From assembly GCA_024998565.1 (NCBI GenBank), contig JACOEM010000001.1:642485-706484 (forward strand): a stretch of 64,000 bases of DNA, read 5' to 3'. Of the stretch, positions 1 through 7,754 are shown in pieces. Position 1 is the stretch's first letter, and each line of letters opens with the position of its first letter. The DNA is from Nitrospira sp. (lineage in GTDB: Bacteria; Nitrospirota; Nitrospiria; Nitrospirales; Nitrospiraceae). Below the pieces are notes generated by a model that had not been told where the DNA came from, ran no database searches, and worked only from the letters and a program-made list of their open reading frames with translations. A program made the position numbers and the translations under genes.

Positions 1-2
1 TT

Positions 3-449
3 TTCTGGATCGTAGCCGTGACGTGTGGATTGGTTCTGGGGCCATCCGGGCGGCTCCAGGCGGCCGGTCCGCCCCCTGCCTACGGCAAAGAACATACGAT
101 TACGATCGATCCGACTCCATTGGTGCCGCAATCCTGGTGGCAGGTGCCCGGTGTGACGCCCCCGCTCTGGGTTTTAGACCCGGAGACCTCGGATGCCTAC
201 CGGACAACCGAAACGCGCGAGCTGAAGCTCAAGCCGGGACAATACAAGTTCATCAGTTTTACCTTCGACTTCCCCTTCACGGTGAGTTTGGACGGGAAAC
301 TGGAATACTCCAAGTCACTCGATCAATGTGTGGAGGGCCGCGGGACTCAGACCCTGGTGGTACGGTGCAAACGCACCTATCCCCATGGCGGTCAACGTGA
401 TGCCTATTACGGGAATAGTGAGGTGGGTGATGGCACAGGCACTCGATGA
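3..449 (+). CDS. Secreted protein of unknown function (5' end outside window)
   Basis: The reading frame is open from the left edge, so the start lies upstream. The first visible residues are hydrophobic (FWIVAVTCGLVLG) and are followed by a polar stretch with small residues (GRLQAAGPPP). This looks like the end of a signal peptide, so the mature protein is probably periplasmic or surface-exposed. The rest is about 120 residues, rich in beta-prone segments, with two cysteines about 13 residues apart near the C-terminus (DQCVEG and VRCKRT) that could form a disulfide. I do not recognise a family. The last 20 bases overlap the start of the first HEAT-repeat gene, which suggests that the two are translationally coupled and belong to one operon. 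Confidence 0.6.
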   Translation, partial: FWIVAVTCGLVLGPSGRLQAAGPPPAYGKEHTITIDPTPLVPQSWWQVPGVTPPLWVLDPETSDAYRTTETRELKLKPGQYKFISFTFDFPFTVSLDGKLEYSKSLDQCVEGRGTQTLVVRCKRTYPHGGQRDAYYGNSEVGDGTGTR

Positions 450-1800
450 TCTGCTGGATTCCCTCGAAGATGCGGACGACGCAACACGTGAAGAGGCGGC
501 GAAAGCCCTCGCCGAGTTAGCGAACCCGGCCACGCTGGATGCGCTCATCGGCGCCTGTAGCGATGAGTTTTGGTCTGTGCGGACTCGTGCCGGATGGGGC
601 GTGGCTAGGATCGGCGGCCCGAAGGCGATCGAAGCGCTGATCGTGCTCTTCAACGACCCGATCATGGAAGTTCGCAATGAAGCAGTTGCGGCCGTGGTCT
701 CGCTTGGCGCGGGCCAGCTGGATCGGCTGCTTGCCGCGATGAAGGATGAGCGGTGGCGGGTTCGGGAGCATGCGGCCAAGGCCTGCGGGGATCTCCATGA
801 TTCGCGCGCCGTCGATGCGCTGATCTTTGCCTGTCGGGATCGCGACGGTGCCGTGAAGAGTGCCGCCGCGGAAGCGCTGGGAAAAATCGGCGATCCGAAA
901 GCCATTCCCGCGTTGGTGAAATTATTCCGTGATTCATCCAAGATCGTCCGTGAAACCGCCGGTATTGCCCTGGTGGCGATCGGACAGCCCTCCGTCGATT
1001 TGTTGCTCGAGACGTTGAAGGACAAAGATTTCGTCGTGCGTTGTCATGCGGCTCGTGCATTGGGAGGGATGACGACAGACTATCAAATCGGCCGGAGCTG
1101 GGTGCGGGAGCCGCGTGTCGTCGATGCCTTGATCGAGGCGTTGAAAGATCCGGACCGGGCCGTGCGGGAAGATGCCACGATTGCATTGGGTATGATCGGC
1201 GATCCACGCGCCATCGACGGGCTATTGGAAGCAATGAAAGACGGTGCCGTGAAGCGCCATGCCATCGCCTCGCTGGGTATGATCGGCGATCCGCGAGCCC
1301 TTCCTGCCGTCTTGGCGGCGCTCAAGGGAAAAGGTGTGCGTCAGGACGGCACTCCGACCCCAGGGTGCATCGTCAGTGAAGACGCCTTTATCAAGGAGGC
1401 GGCGGCCACTGCGCTCGGTCATTTCCGCGATCCGCGCGTCATTCCCGACCTCATCATGCTGCTGAAGGACGGGGTCTTGCGTGAGAAGGCAGCAGCCGCG
1501 CTGGTGCTGATCGGCGACTCGGCCATCGAACCGCTGATCTCCTTTCTCTATGATCCCAAAGCGTCGGAAGTTGAAGCCGAGGGCGAACGCGTCCTGTCCT
1601 ACGCCTCCGTGCGGCTGACGGCTAAAGATTCTCTGCGGTTACTCGTTGTTGAGACACTGGAACATCTTGGGTGGACGCCTCCGGATGAAGAGACGTCGGT
1701 GGACTCCAGCCAGGCCGACAATCTTCGTGTCGATCGACCGCTGGGCGACATCGGCCGATTCGGTCCGAGCGGAGATTTTGCAAAAGGATCGGTGCGGTAA
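430..1800 (+). CDS. HEAT-repeat protein 1 (PBS-lyase/CpcE-like repeats)
   Basis: This is a 456-residue protein made almost entirely of about 31-residue helical repeats of the type DxxWxVRxxAAxALGxIGDPRAxxALxxALKD. This is the short HEAT or PBS-lyase (CpcE/F) repeat, and such proteins usually act as binding scaffolds. The ATG at 430 is chosen because gaggtggg lies just upstream and the repeats begin about 10 residues later; the frame is open further upstream, but the extra residues are not repeat-like. There are two breaks in the periodicity: a loop around residues 215-230 (DYQIGRSWVREP) and one around 300-320 (DGTPTPGC, with Cys313). A non-repeat tail of about 30 residues ends the protein. 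It overlaps the preceding secreted-protein gene and heads a run of five such genes. The specific ligand is unknown. Confidence 0.85.
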   Translation: MAQALDDLLDSLEDADDATREEAAKALAELANPATLDALIGACSDEFWSVRTRAGWGVARIGGPKAIEALIVLFNDPIMEVRNEAVAAVVSLGAGQLDRLLAAMKDERWRVREHAAKACGDLHDSRAVDALIFACRDRDGAVKSAAAEALGKIGDPKAIPALVKLFRDSSKIVRETAGIALVAIGQPSVDLLLETLKDKDFVVRCHAARALGGMTTDYQIGRSWVREPRVVDALIEALKDPDRAVREDATIALGMIGDPRAIDGLLEAMKDGAVKRHAIASLGMIGDPRALPAVLAALKGKGVRQDGTPTPGCIVSEDAFIKEAAATALGHFRDPRVIPDLIMLLKDGVLREKAAAALVLIGDSAIEPLISFLYDPKASEVEAEGERVLSYASVRLTAKDSLRLLVVETLEHLGWTPPDEETSVDSSQADNLRVDRPLGDIGRFGPSGDFAKGSVR

Positions 1801-1931
1801 TCACTGGGCTTCCTCCTCTTGGGATTCGTTCCCCGGGATGAACAGATCCGGCGCTCCTACCGGCTACTCTCCTCTGTCTAGACCAGATGCGCGGGGACGG
1901 TTCGATGCCAGGTCGCATGGCCGACCCTGCG

Positions 1932-1960
1932 TTGACCCCTCAAAAAATCCTGTGTTAAGG
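1932..1960 (+). promoter_or_regulatory. Weak sigma-70-like promoter candidate before HEAT-repeat gene 2
   Basis: A TTGACC box at 1932-1937 is separated by 17 bases from TTAAGG at 1955-1960. The -35 box is close to consensus and the -10 box is poor. It lies in the only sizeable gap (about 190 bases, otherwise featureless) within the HEAT cluster. Gene 2 may therefore have its own start of transcription. Confidence 0.25.
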
Positions 1961-1989
1961 TCGATGGCCTCACCAGGGGCCGAGGTACC

Positions 1990-3072
1990 ATGGCCGACAC
2001 TGTCAGTGAACAGATCGCAGCGCTGTCGGACGAAGATTGGGCGATTCGGGAAGAGGCTGCGACCCTGCTGGGCGCGCTCAACGACGCCCGGGCGGTTCTG
2101 CCGCTGACGAAGTTGCTCCGCGACACCGACCGGGCTGTCCGTGAGGCGGCGATCGGGTCGCTCTCCGCGCTCGGGTCCGCGTCGGTTCCCGCTCTTGCCG
2201 GCTGCTTGGCGGATCCGGCGTTGCAGGTCCAGGAAGCGGCCTCGTCCATTTTGGCCTCGATTGCCGATGCACGGGTCTTCCGCCCGCTGGTCGAGGCCCT
2301 GGGGAGTCGCGATTGGATCGTACGCATGCATGCGGCGAAGGGGCTGGGACGGATCGGGGATCCCGAAGCCGTCAGCGTCTTGATGCCGCTCTTGCAGGAC
2401 AAGGTCAAGGCAGTTCGTGAGGAGGCCTCCAGCGCACTGGCCGCGATCGGCGCTGCCGCTGTGTTGGGGTTGATCCAAGCCCTGGAGCACGATGACTGGT
2501 TGGTTCGCCTTCATGCCGTGGAGGCGTTGGGGAAGCTGAAGTCTCCGGAGTCTGTCGATCCGTTGCTGCGCGCGCTGTTCAATGAGCGGGACTCGGCGAT
2601 TCGCGAAGATGTGGTGCGGGCCCTAGGTGCGATCCGGGATGTGCGCGCGGTAGATTATCTGGTGACGGTGATGAAGGAGCCGGGGTTGCGGCTGCTGGCC
2701 GTCGAGGCGCTCGGCCATATCGGCGACTCTCGTGCCGTGCCGCTTCTTCGGCGCGTTGTCGAGGGGGTGCCGCTGGGTGAGCCTCGTGATACGGCTACTC
2801 CTTGTGCCGATGGCTGGACGGACGAGATGGCGATCATGGGGATGGCGGCTCGCGCGTTGGGGATGATCGCCGACGGTGTGGCTATTCCCTCTCTGATTGT
2901 GGCCTTGCGGAATACTATTACCCGGTCTGAGGCGGCTGCGGCTTTGGCCAAGTTTGGCCCGGCGGTGATTCCGTCCCTGCTCCCGATGTTGGCAAAGGAA
3001 CAGGACGAGAATATTCGGTATCACGTTCGAGAGACGTTGACGGCTGTCGGCTGGCGGCCGGGACGAGTGTAA
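1990..3072 (+). CDS. HEAT-repeat protein 2
   Basis: This is a 360-residue all-repeat protein in the same style as its neighbours, with about ten HEAT/PBS-lyase repeats starting at residue 10 (DEDWAIREEAATLLGAL). Around residues 258-280 the repeat pattern is interrupted by a loop (GEPRDTATPCADGW, with Cys272). This resembles the cysteine-bearing loop at the corresponding place, near the third-last repeats, in HEAT-repeat protein 1. The two are probably paralogues in which the loop has been kept. The ATG at 1990 is the first in frame and has a purine-rich stretch (ggggccgagg) before it. There is no signal peptide, so it is likely cytoplasmic. Function is unknown; the fold suggests a binding scaffold or a chaperone for a modified protein. 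Confidence 0.85.
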   Translation: MADTVSEQIAALSDEDWAIREEAATLLGALNDARAVLPLTKLLRDTDRAVREAAIGSLSALGSASVPALAGCLADPALQVQEAASSILASIADARVFRPLVEALGSRDWIVRMHAAKGLGRIGDPEAVSVLMPLLQDKVKAVREEASSALAAIGAAAVLGLIQALEHDDWLVRLHAVEALGKLKSPESVDPLLRALFNERDSAIREDVVRALGAIRDVRAVDYLVTVMKEPGLRLLAVEALGHIGDSRAVPLLRRVVEGVPLGEPRDTATPCADGWTDEMAIMGMAARALGMIADGVAIPSLIVALRNTITRSEAAAALAKFGPAVIPSLLPMLAKEQDENIRYHVRETLTAVGWRPGRV

Positions 3073-3163
3073 AAGCATAGCAGCAGTGATGGAGTGATGA
3101 GCTGGGGTGGCGCTTGCCTCGCGTATTCACGAATCAACGGATTACGTGCTCGCCGGTTGTAGG

Positions 3164-4264
3164 ATGTCCAAAGAAACTATCGAGACACTCGTTTCTGAAC
3201 TGACCCACGAGGAAGAGTGGCGGCGTATGCGGGCCACAGCGGCCTGCTTAGCCGGTGGGCCTCGGGCAGTGCAGGCGTTGACGCAGGCGTTAGGATCGGG
3301 CGATGTGGCGCTCCGGGTTGAAGCGGCGGCGATGTTGTCGCGGATCAAAGATCCGGCAGCCGGACTTTCGTTGGTCGGTTTGCTTCGGGATTCCGAGGAA
3401 ACCGTCCGGCAAGCCGCTTTTTCAGCTCTGGAACAGATGGCCGGCAATCTGGATGACGAGACCGCCGCGGGTTTGGTGCGCAATCTTCACGAGTCTTCCG
3501 ATGAGGATGTGCGGAACCGGGTCCGTCAGCTCTTGGGCGTGATCCCCAACGCAATCACTCCCTTGTGCGAAATGTTGACCCATCCGGAGGTCGAAGCGCA
3601 GACGACCGCGGCGACAATCCTCGAACACTTGCTTGATCCGCGCTCGGCAAACGGATTGATCGATGCCATGTCCTCTCCCGCGGTTCGTGATACCGCCGTG
3701 CGCACGCTGAAGAAGCTGGGGGCGATACGTGACCGGATCGATGCGACGTTTAATGCCTTGCGCGATGTGGAGGGGGCGAGCGAACGTGAGGAAGCCCGCA
3801 TGTCCACGGTCATGGATTTGCTGGGGATCGGGCGACCTGCGGTCGAAATTTTAATCGAGTATCTGGAAGATGACGATTGGGTGGTGCGGGAAGCGGCCGC
3901 GGACTTGCTGGGGAAGATCGGGGATGTGCGCGCGGTCGAGCCGTTGATGAAGCGGCTGCAGTTGGATAAGGATACCGGAGTGAAAGAGTATGCCGTGAAG
4001 TCGCTGGGGCTCATCGGAGACCCGCGTCCGGCGCAATTGTATATCGAGGCGATTCCGATCAGGCCGCTGCGGGTGATGGCGATCGAAGCCTTGGCGAAAA
4101 TCAAGGACGTCGAGGTGTTGCGTCCGTATAACGAGTTGTTCAACCGGTTGCGGACCGACCGGGACGGCATCGTTTCCTATAGTGCGGGCCTCATCGCGGA
4201 CAAACTGGCCGCGCTTGAAGGCGAACAGCCGGTCGGACAGGAGGAATCGGACGATCATGAGTGA
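3164..4264 (+). CDS. HEAT-repeat protein 3
   Basis: This is a 366-residue protein. It starts MSKETIETLVSEL and then has HEAT/PBS-lyase repeats, less regular in the first half and more canonical in the second (DDWVVREAAADLLGKIGDVRAVEPL). A charged, non-repeat insertion lies near residues 185-215 (EGASEREEARM). The ATG at 3164 is preferred because its N-terminus aligns in style with the other cluster members. An upstream in-frame GTG at 3107 with a gatgagctggg sequence before it is possible and would add 19 residues. The end overlaps the next gene by eight bases, so the two are co-translated. Cytoplasmic, function unknown. Confidence 0.8.
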   Translation: MSKETIETLVSELTHEEEWRRMRATAACLAGGPRAVQALTQALGSGDVALRVEAAAMLSRIKDPAAGLSLVGLLRDSEETVRQAAFSALEQMAGNLDDETAAGLVRNLHESSDEDVRNRVRQLLGVIPNAITPLCEMLTHPEVEAQTTAATILEHLLDPRSANGLIDAMSSPAVRDTAVRTLKKLGAIRDRIDATFNALRDVEGASEREEARMSTVMDLLGIGRPAVEILIEYLEDDDWVVREAAADLLGKIGDVRAVEPLMKRLQLDKDTGVKEYAVKSLGLIGDPRPAQLYIEAIPIRPLRVMAIEALAKIKDVEVLRPYNELFNRLRTDRDGIVSYSAGLIADKLAALEGEQPVGQEESDDHE

Positions 4265-5018
4265 TGCCGAGCGAATTGCACAATTAATCTCCGCGCTACG
4301 CGATGACAACGAGGCGTTGCGGGACCATGCGATGGCAAGCCTCGGGCAGATGGGGGTCGAGGCCGTTCCACAGTTGATCGGCCTGATGGCCGATGAAGAC
4401 GTGGTGATTCGCGAGGCGGCCGCGACGGCTGTGGTGCGGATCGGACCCGTGGCGTTCGATCAGATGCTGGAGGCACTGACCGACGATGAATGGGCGATTC
4501 GCGAACAGGCGGCGAATGCGCTGGGACGTTTCCGCGATCCGCGCGCGGTGGATCCTTTGATGGTGGCCCTGAAAGATAAGGACGGGGCCGTCCGGACGGC
4601 GGCTGTCTGGGCGCTGGAACGGATCGGCGACTCGCGCGCGACGCCGGGATTGATCGAGGCGCTCGGCGACGGGACGGTGCGAGAGGACGTCGCTCGGGTC
4701 TTGAAAAAGATCGGTGATACCAGGGCCGTCGATGCGTTGATCGGCGGACTACTGGGCCCCAACTGGATGGTGCGGCGCCATGCCGCGGAAGCGCTCGGCA
4801 AGATCGGCGATCCACGCAGCGCCGATGCGTTGATCCAGTCTCTGCAAGATGAGGATTGGCTCGTGCGGCGGAATGCGGCCGAATCGTTGGCGCGCTTGGG
4901 GGCGAAGCAGGCCATCGAGCCGCTGCTCCCTCTCCTGGAAGATGAAAACACAATGGTGCAGGAGACCGTCGAAGGTGTCCTTGCGAGTTTGGGATGGAAG
5001 CAGGCGACCTCGTCATAA
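4257..5018 (+). CDS. HEAT-repeat protein 4
   Basis: This is a compact 253-residue protein made of about eight very regular HEAT/PBS-lyase repeats with almost no extra sequence. It begins MSDAERIAQLISALRDD and ends right after the last repeat. The repeats closely match those of the neighbours (for example DDEWAIREQAANALGRFRDPRAVDPLM), which points to recent duplication within the cluster. The start at 4257 overlaps the preceding stop codon by eight bases, with ggacaggaggaa as ribosome binding site about 10 bases upstream. The next gene starts 20 bases after the stop. Probably a soluble scaffold protein; the partner cannot be read from the sequence. Confidence 0.85.
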   Translation: MSDAERIAQLISALRDDNEALRDHAMASLGQMGVEAVPQLIGLMADEDVVIREAAATAVVRIGPVAFDQMLEALTDDEWAIREQAANALGRFRDPRAVDPLMVALKDKDGAVRTAAVWALERIGDSRATPGLIEALGDGTVREDVARVLKKIGDTRAVDALIGGLLGPNWMVRRHAAEALGKIGDPRSADALIQSLQDEDWLVRRNAAESLARLGAKQAIEPLLPLLEDENTMVQETVEGVLASLGWKQATSS

Positions 5019-5038
5019 CCCGATAAAGGAACTCTACT

Positions 5039-5749
5039 ATGGCAGAAGAAGCACCGGTAAAACTGATTCAGATCGGACCAAAGGGCGGGACCAAGAAGGA
5101 CGGGTTCAACCTGGTGACGGAACGCGTGGTGGCCGTCAATCCCGAAGCCAAGCAGTTGGAGGTGGAACTGCTAGCCTACGACGGGAAGACCGTCGTGTTG
5201 GATGTCGGCGATGAGGCCCTGGAAGATTTCCTCAAGATCAAGCCCGGCGATGGGGCGACGATCCGTGTGGTTGAGGAGGGCGGCAAGCGCATTGCGAAGA
5301 GCTTCCGGATTCGCGCCAAAGACCCGAATGCGGCCAAAGCCGATGCCATGTTGATCGACCTCAAGGATTCCCATTGGCTCAATCGCAAGTATGCAGCGGA
5401 AGTGCTGGGCGAATTGAAAGATCCACGCGCCGTTGTGCCGCTGGTGGAAGCTCTGAGCGATGAGGTCGGCGATGTTCGGCAGCGGGCTTACGATTCGCTG
5501 ATTAAGATCGGCGGATCGGCGGTTTCGTCGCTGGTGCCGTTGCTGGTTTCCGAGGAGGATGATGTGCGCCAGTCGGCCACGGAGATCATCCGGAAGATCG
5601 GGAAGCCGGCTGTCGAGCCTCTCGCCACGGCACTTGCCGAAGCCGATGACCGTCTAAAGACGAGAATCATGAAAGTGCTCGATCGGATGGGCTATAAGCC
5701 GAAGGCCAAAGAGGGTGCCCAGGCCGAGCCTGCAAAGCTGCTTAGTTAG
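5039..5749 (+). CDS. Beta-domain plus HEAT-repeat fusion protein (HEAT-repeat protein 5)
   Basis: This is a 236-residue protein with two parts. Residues 1-95 are a lysine- and valine-rich, beta-prone domain (VKLIQIGPKGGTKKDGF, then LKIKPGDGATIRVVEEGGKRI) that looks like a small barrel; I cannot assign it to a family. Residues 105-220 are four HEAT repeats (DSHWLNRKYAAEVLGELKDPRAVVPL and similar), with a short charged tail. The ATG at 5039 follows aaaggaa at good spacing. It is the last gene of the HEAT cluster and the only one with a recognisable extra domain, so it may contribute the binding or effector function. A hairpin terminator follows directly. Confidence 0.8.
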   Translation: MAEEAPVKLIQIGPKGGTKKDGFNLVTERVVAVNPEAKQLEVELLAYDGKTVVLDVGDEALEDFLKIKPGDGATIRVVEEGGKRIAKSFRIRAKDPNAAKADAMLIDLKDSHWLNRKYAAEVLGELKDPRAVVPLVEALSDEVGDVRQRAYDSLIKIGGSAVSSLVPLLVSEEDDVRQSATEIIRKIGKPAVEPLATALAEADDRLKTRIMKVLDRMGYKPKAKEGAQAEPAKLLS

Positions 5750-5758
5750 TGTGAGCCG

Positions 5759-5783
5759 TCCGGCCGCCGGTTAGGCGGCCGGA
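5759..5783. terminator. Bidirectional hairpin between HEAT cluster and ugd
   Basis: A 10-base perfect stem (tccggccgcc at 5759-5768 pairing with ggcggccgga at 5774-5783) encloses a five-base loop. The loop contains the TAA stop codon of the minus-strand ugd gene. It lies between two convergent transcription units and probably ends both. The T-tract is short on either side, so termination strength is uncertain. Confidence 0.6.
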
Positions 5784-7090
5784 TTCTTGGTGGGGCGACC
5801 GACCGAGACGTGGCGGAATCCGAAGCCGACCACGCGGTCTGATTCATAGGTATTGCGGAGATCCAGCAGAAGCGGTTGACGCATGGATTTCTTCAGCCGA
5901 TCGAAATCAAGATTCCTGAACTGGTTCCACTCGGTCATGATGATCAGGCCGTCGGCGCCTTCTGCGACGTCGTAGGTATCCTGGCAGGGCACCATTCCCG
6001 GCAGCAGTTTCGTCGACTCCTCCATCGAGGCCGGGTCGTAGGCGCGAATCGTCGCCCCTTCCTTCATCAGTTCGCTCAAGATGGTCAGTGACGGGGCTTC
6101 CCGCATATCATTAGTGTTGGGTTTGAACGACAGACCCAACACGCCGAGCGTTTTTCCCTTCACGCCGCCACAGGCCTCTTTCACCTTCTCGACCATGCGC
6201 AGGTGTTGTTCGTAGTTCACCTTGGCCGCGGCGCCCGCAATCTGGAACGGGTACCCCACGCGCTCGCCGGTCTGGACCAGTGCAGCCAAGTCCTTCGGGA
6301 AACACGAACCTCCGAATCCCGGCCCGGCATGCAGGAATTTGTTCCCGATGCGATTGTCGAGGCCCATTCCTTTGGAGACCATTTGCACGTCGGCGCCCAC
6401 CTTTTCGCAGACGGTGGCGATTTCGTTGATGAAGGAAATCTTGACGGCGAGAAACGCATTGGAGGCGTACTTGATCATCTCAGCAGTTGGGATGTCGGTT
6501 ACGACAATCGGGGTTTCCAACAGGTACAGCGGACGATAGAGGTCTTTCATAATTGCGACCGCCTGCTCACTGTCCGCGCCGATCACGACGCGGTTGGGAC
6601 GCATAAAGTCTTCAATGGCGGATCCTTCGCGGAGGAACTCCGGATTGGAGACGATGTCAAAACGGAAACGGCCGGTTTGGTTGGCCTTGATGACTTCACG
6701 CAATTTTTCGCCGGTGCCGACAGGGACGGTGGACTTCGTGACAATGACCTTGTAGCCGGTCATGTTTTTGGCGATGCCGCGGCCCACTTCTTCGACATAG
6801 GACAGATCGGCTGAGCCGTCCGATTTCGGGGGCGTGCCGACGGCAATGAAGATGACCAGCGCTTTGTCGACGGCCTTGGCGACATCGGTGGTGAAATGAA
6901 GGCGGTCTTCTTTGATGCCTTTGGCGACGAGTTCGGTGATACCGGGTTCGAAAAACGGGACTTCACCCTTCTCGAGTCTGGCGATGCGGCGCGCATCCGT
7001 GTCCATACAGGTGACGTTCACGCCGAATTCCGCGAAGCAGGCACCGGTGACTAAGCCGACATAGCCCGTTCCAATCACGCTGATATGCAT
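5771..7090 (-). CDS. ugd: UDP-glucose 6-dehydrogenase
   Basis: The product oxidises UDP-glucose to UDP-glucuronate with two NAD+, supplying precursors for extracellular polysaccharide or lipopolysaccharide. The 439-residue length matches the family. The N-terminus carries the Rossmann motif GTGYVGLV (residues 7-14), followed by TPP and STVPVGTG motifs. The central helix and the catalytic motif GGSCFPKD (Cys263) are intact. A second nucleotide-binding domain follows (GKTLGVLGLSFKPNTND). The start at 7090 is set by a strong aggagga ribosome binding site; the frame continues upstream but the extra sequence is not conserved-looking. It is transcribed alone, away from the CBS-domain gene. GDP-mannose dehydrogenase is a related alternative but fits less well. 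Confidence 0.93.
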   Translation of the reverse strand: MHISVIGTGYVGLVTGACFAEFGVNVTCMDTDARRIARLEKGEVPFFEPGITELVAKGIKEDRLHFTTDVAKAVDKALVIFIAVGTPPKSDGSADLSYVEEVGRGIAKNMTGYKVIVTKSTVPVGTGEKLREVIKANQTGRFRFDIVSNPEFLREGSAIEDFMRPNRVVIGADSEQAVAIMKDLYRPLYLLETPIVVTDIPTAEMIKYASNAFLAVKISFINEIATVCEKVGADVQMVSKGMGLDNRIGNKFLHAGPGFGGSCFPKDLAALVQTGERVGYPFQIAGAAAKVNYEQHLRMVEKVKEACGGVKGKTLGVLGLSFKPNTNDMREAPSLTILSELMKEGATIRAYDPASMEESTKLLPGMVPCQDTYDVAEGADGLIIMTEWNQFRNLDFDRLKKSMRQPLLLDLRNTYESDRVVGFGFRHVSVGRPTKNPAA

Positions 7091-7153
7091 GGAAGCATCT
7101 CCTCCTGAAGATAAGCCGTCGAAACTGTGGGTAAGTACGTGTGTAGAGTCGGT

Positions 7154-7182
7154 AGTATAGCAACGCGTACGAAAGTGAGCAA
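7154..7182 (-). promoter_or_regulatory. Probable sigma-70 promoter of ugd
   Basis: On the minus strand, TTGCTC (7182-7177) and TATACT (7159-7154) are separated by 17 bases. The -10 box has five of six consensus bases and the -35 box three of six. It lies about 65 bases upstream of the ugd start. Confidence 0.45.
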
Positions 7183-7280
7183 ACATAACGCAGGTTTTGG
7201 CAGGGGTGCGGAAGAGGCGAATTGCAGATTGCCGCGCACATCCAGTAGAATTCGGCCCTCTTCGAAGCAGAGGCTGGCGA

Positions 7281-7691
7281 ATGGCAGGTTCAGGCGGGCC
7301 CATCCAACGACCATTAGCGATGATGATGCGTCCTATCACGAGGACTGTCCATCCCGATGACACTTTGTTGGCCGTGGCCAGGCAACTGCGCGACGCCCGT
7401 GTTGGAGCGATGCTGGTAGCCGATCAGGGTGGCTATGTGGGGATTGTCAGTGAGGCCGATCTCGTCCGAAAAGCCATGGCCAGCGGCGCAGCCGCGGAAC
7501 AGGTCATGGCCCGGTCTGTGATGAGCACCCCGGTCATGACGATCGATATTGCCCAATCCGCGCATGAGGCGAGCGATGTAATGGCCGAGCGGGGAATCCG
7601 GCATCTCGTGATTACAGAAGAGGGCCGAGTGGTGGGGATGATTTCCGTACGCGACCTGCTTCGCTACTTCAAGAATTGGGGAACGCTCTAA
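7281..7691 (+). CDS. CBS-domain pair protein
   Basis: This is a 136-residue protein that consists mainly of two CBS domains (about residues 15-70 and 78-132). These form a Bateman module that binds adenosine nucleotides and senses energy state or salt. Typical features are visible: RPITRTVHPDDTL, then VGIVSEADLVRKAM, STPVMTIDIAQS, and VGMISVRDLLRYF at the end. No enzyme domain is attached, so it is probably a stand-alone regulatory or sensor subunit. The ATG at 7281 with gagg upstream is chosen; the ATG cluster at 7320 is another possible start, and longer starts give residues unlike the family. It runs divergently from ugd and 63 bases ahead of the spermidine-synthase-like gene. Confidence 0.8.
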   Translation: MAGSGGPIQRPLAMMMRPITRTVHPDDTLLAVARQLRDARVGAMLVADQGGYVGIVSEADLVRKAMASGAAAEQVMARSVMSTPVMTIDIAQSAHEASDVMAERGIRHLVITEEGRVVGMISVRDLLRYFKNWGTL

Positions 7692-7754
7692 CATGATGCC
7701 GTACTATGTCCAATACTGCCGCCGTATCACCACGCATCCAACGGTTCTTCCTCA

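Noticed and set aside
430-5749. Periodic DNA repeats in the HEAT cluster as a possible CRISPR-like array
   Set aside because: The periodicity is about 93 bases and in frame, which follows from the 31-residue protein repeats. There are no constant direct repeats with unique spacers.
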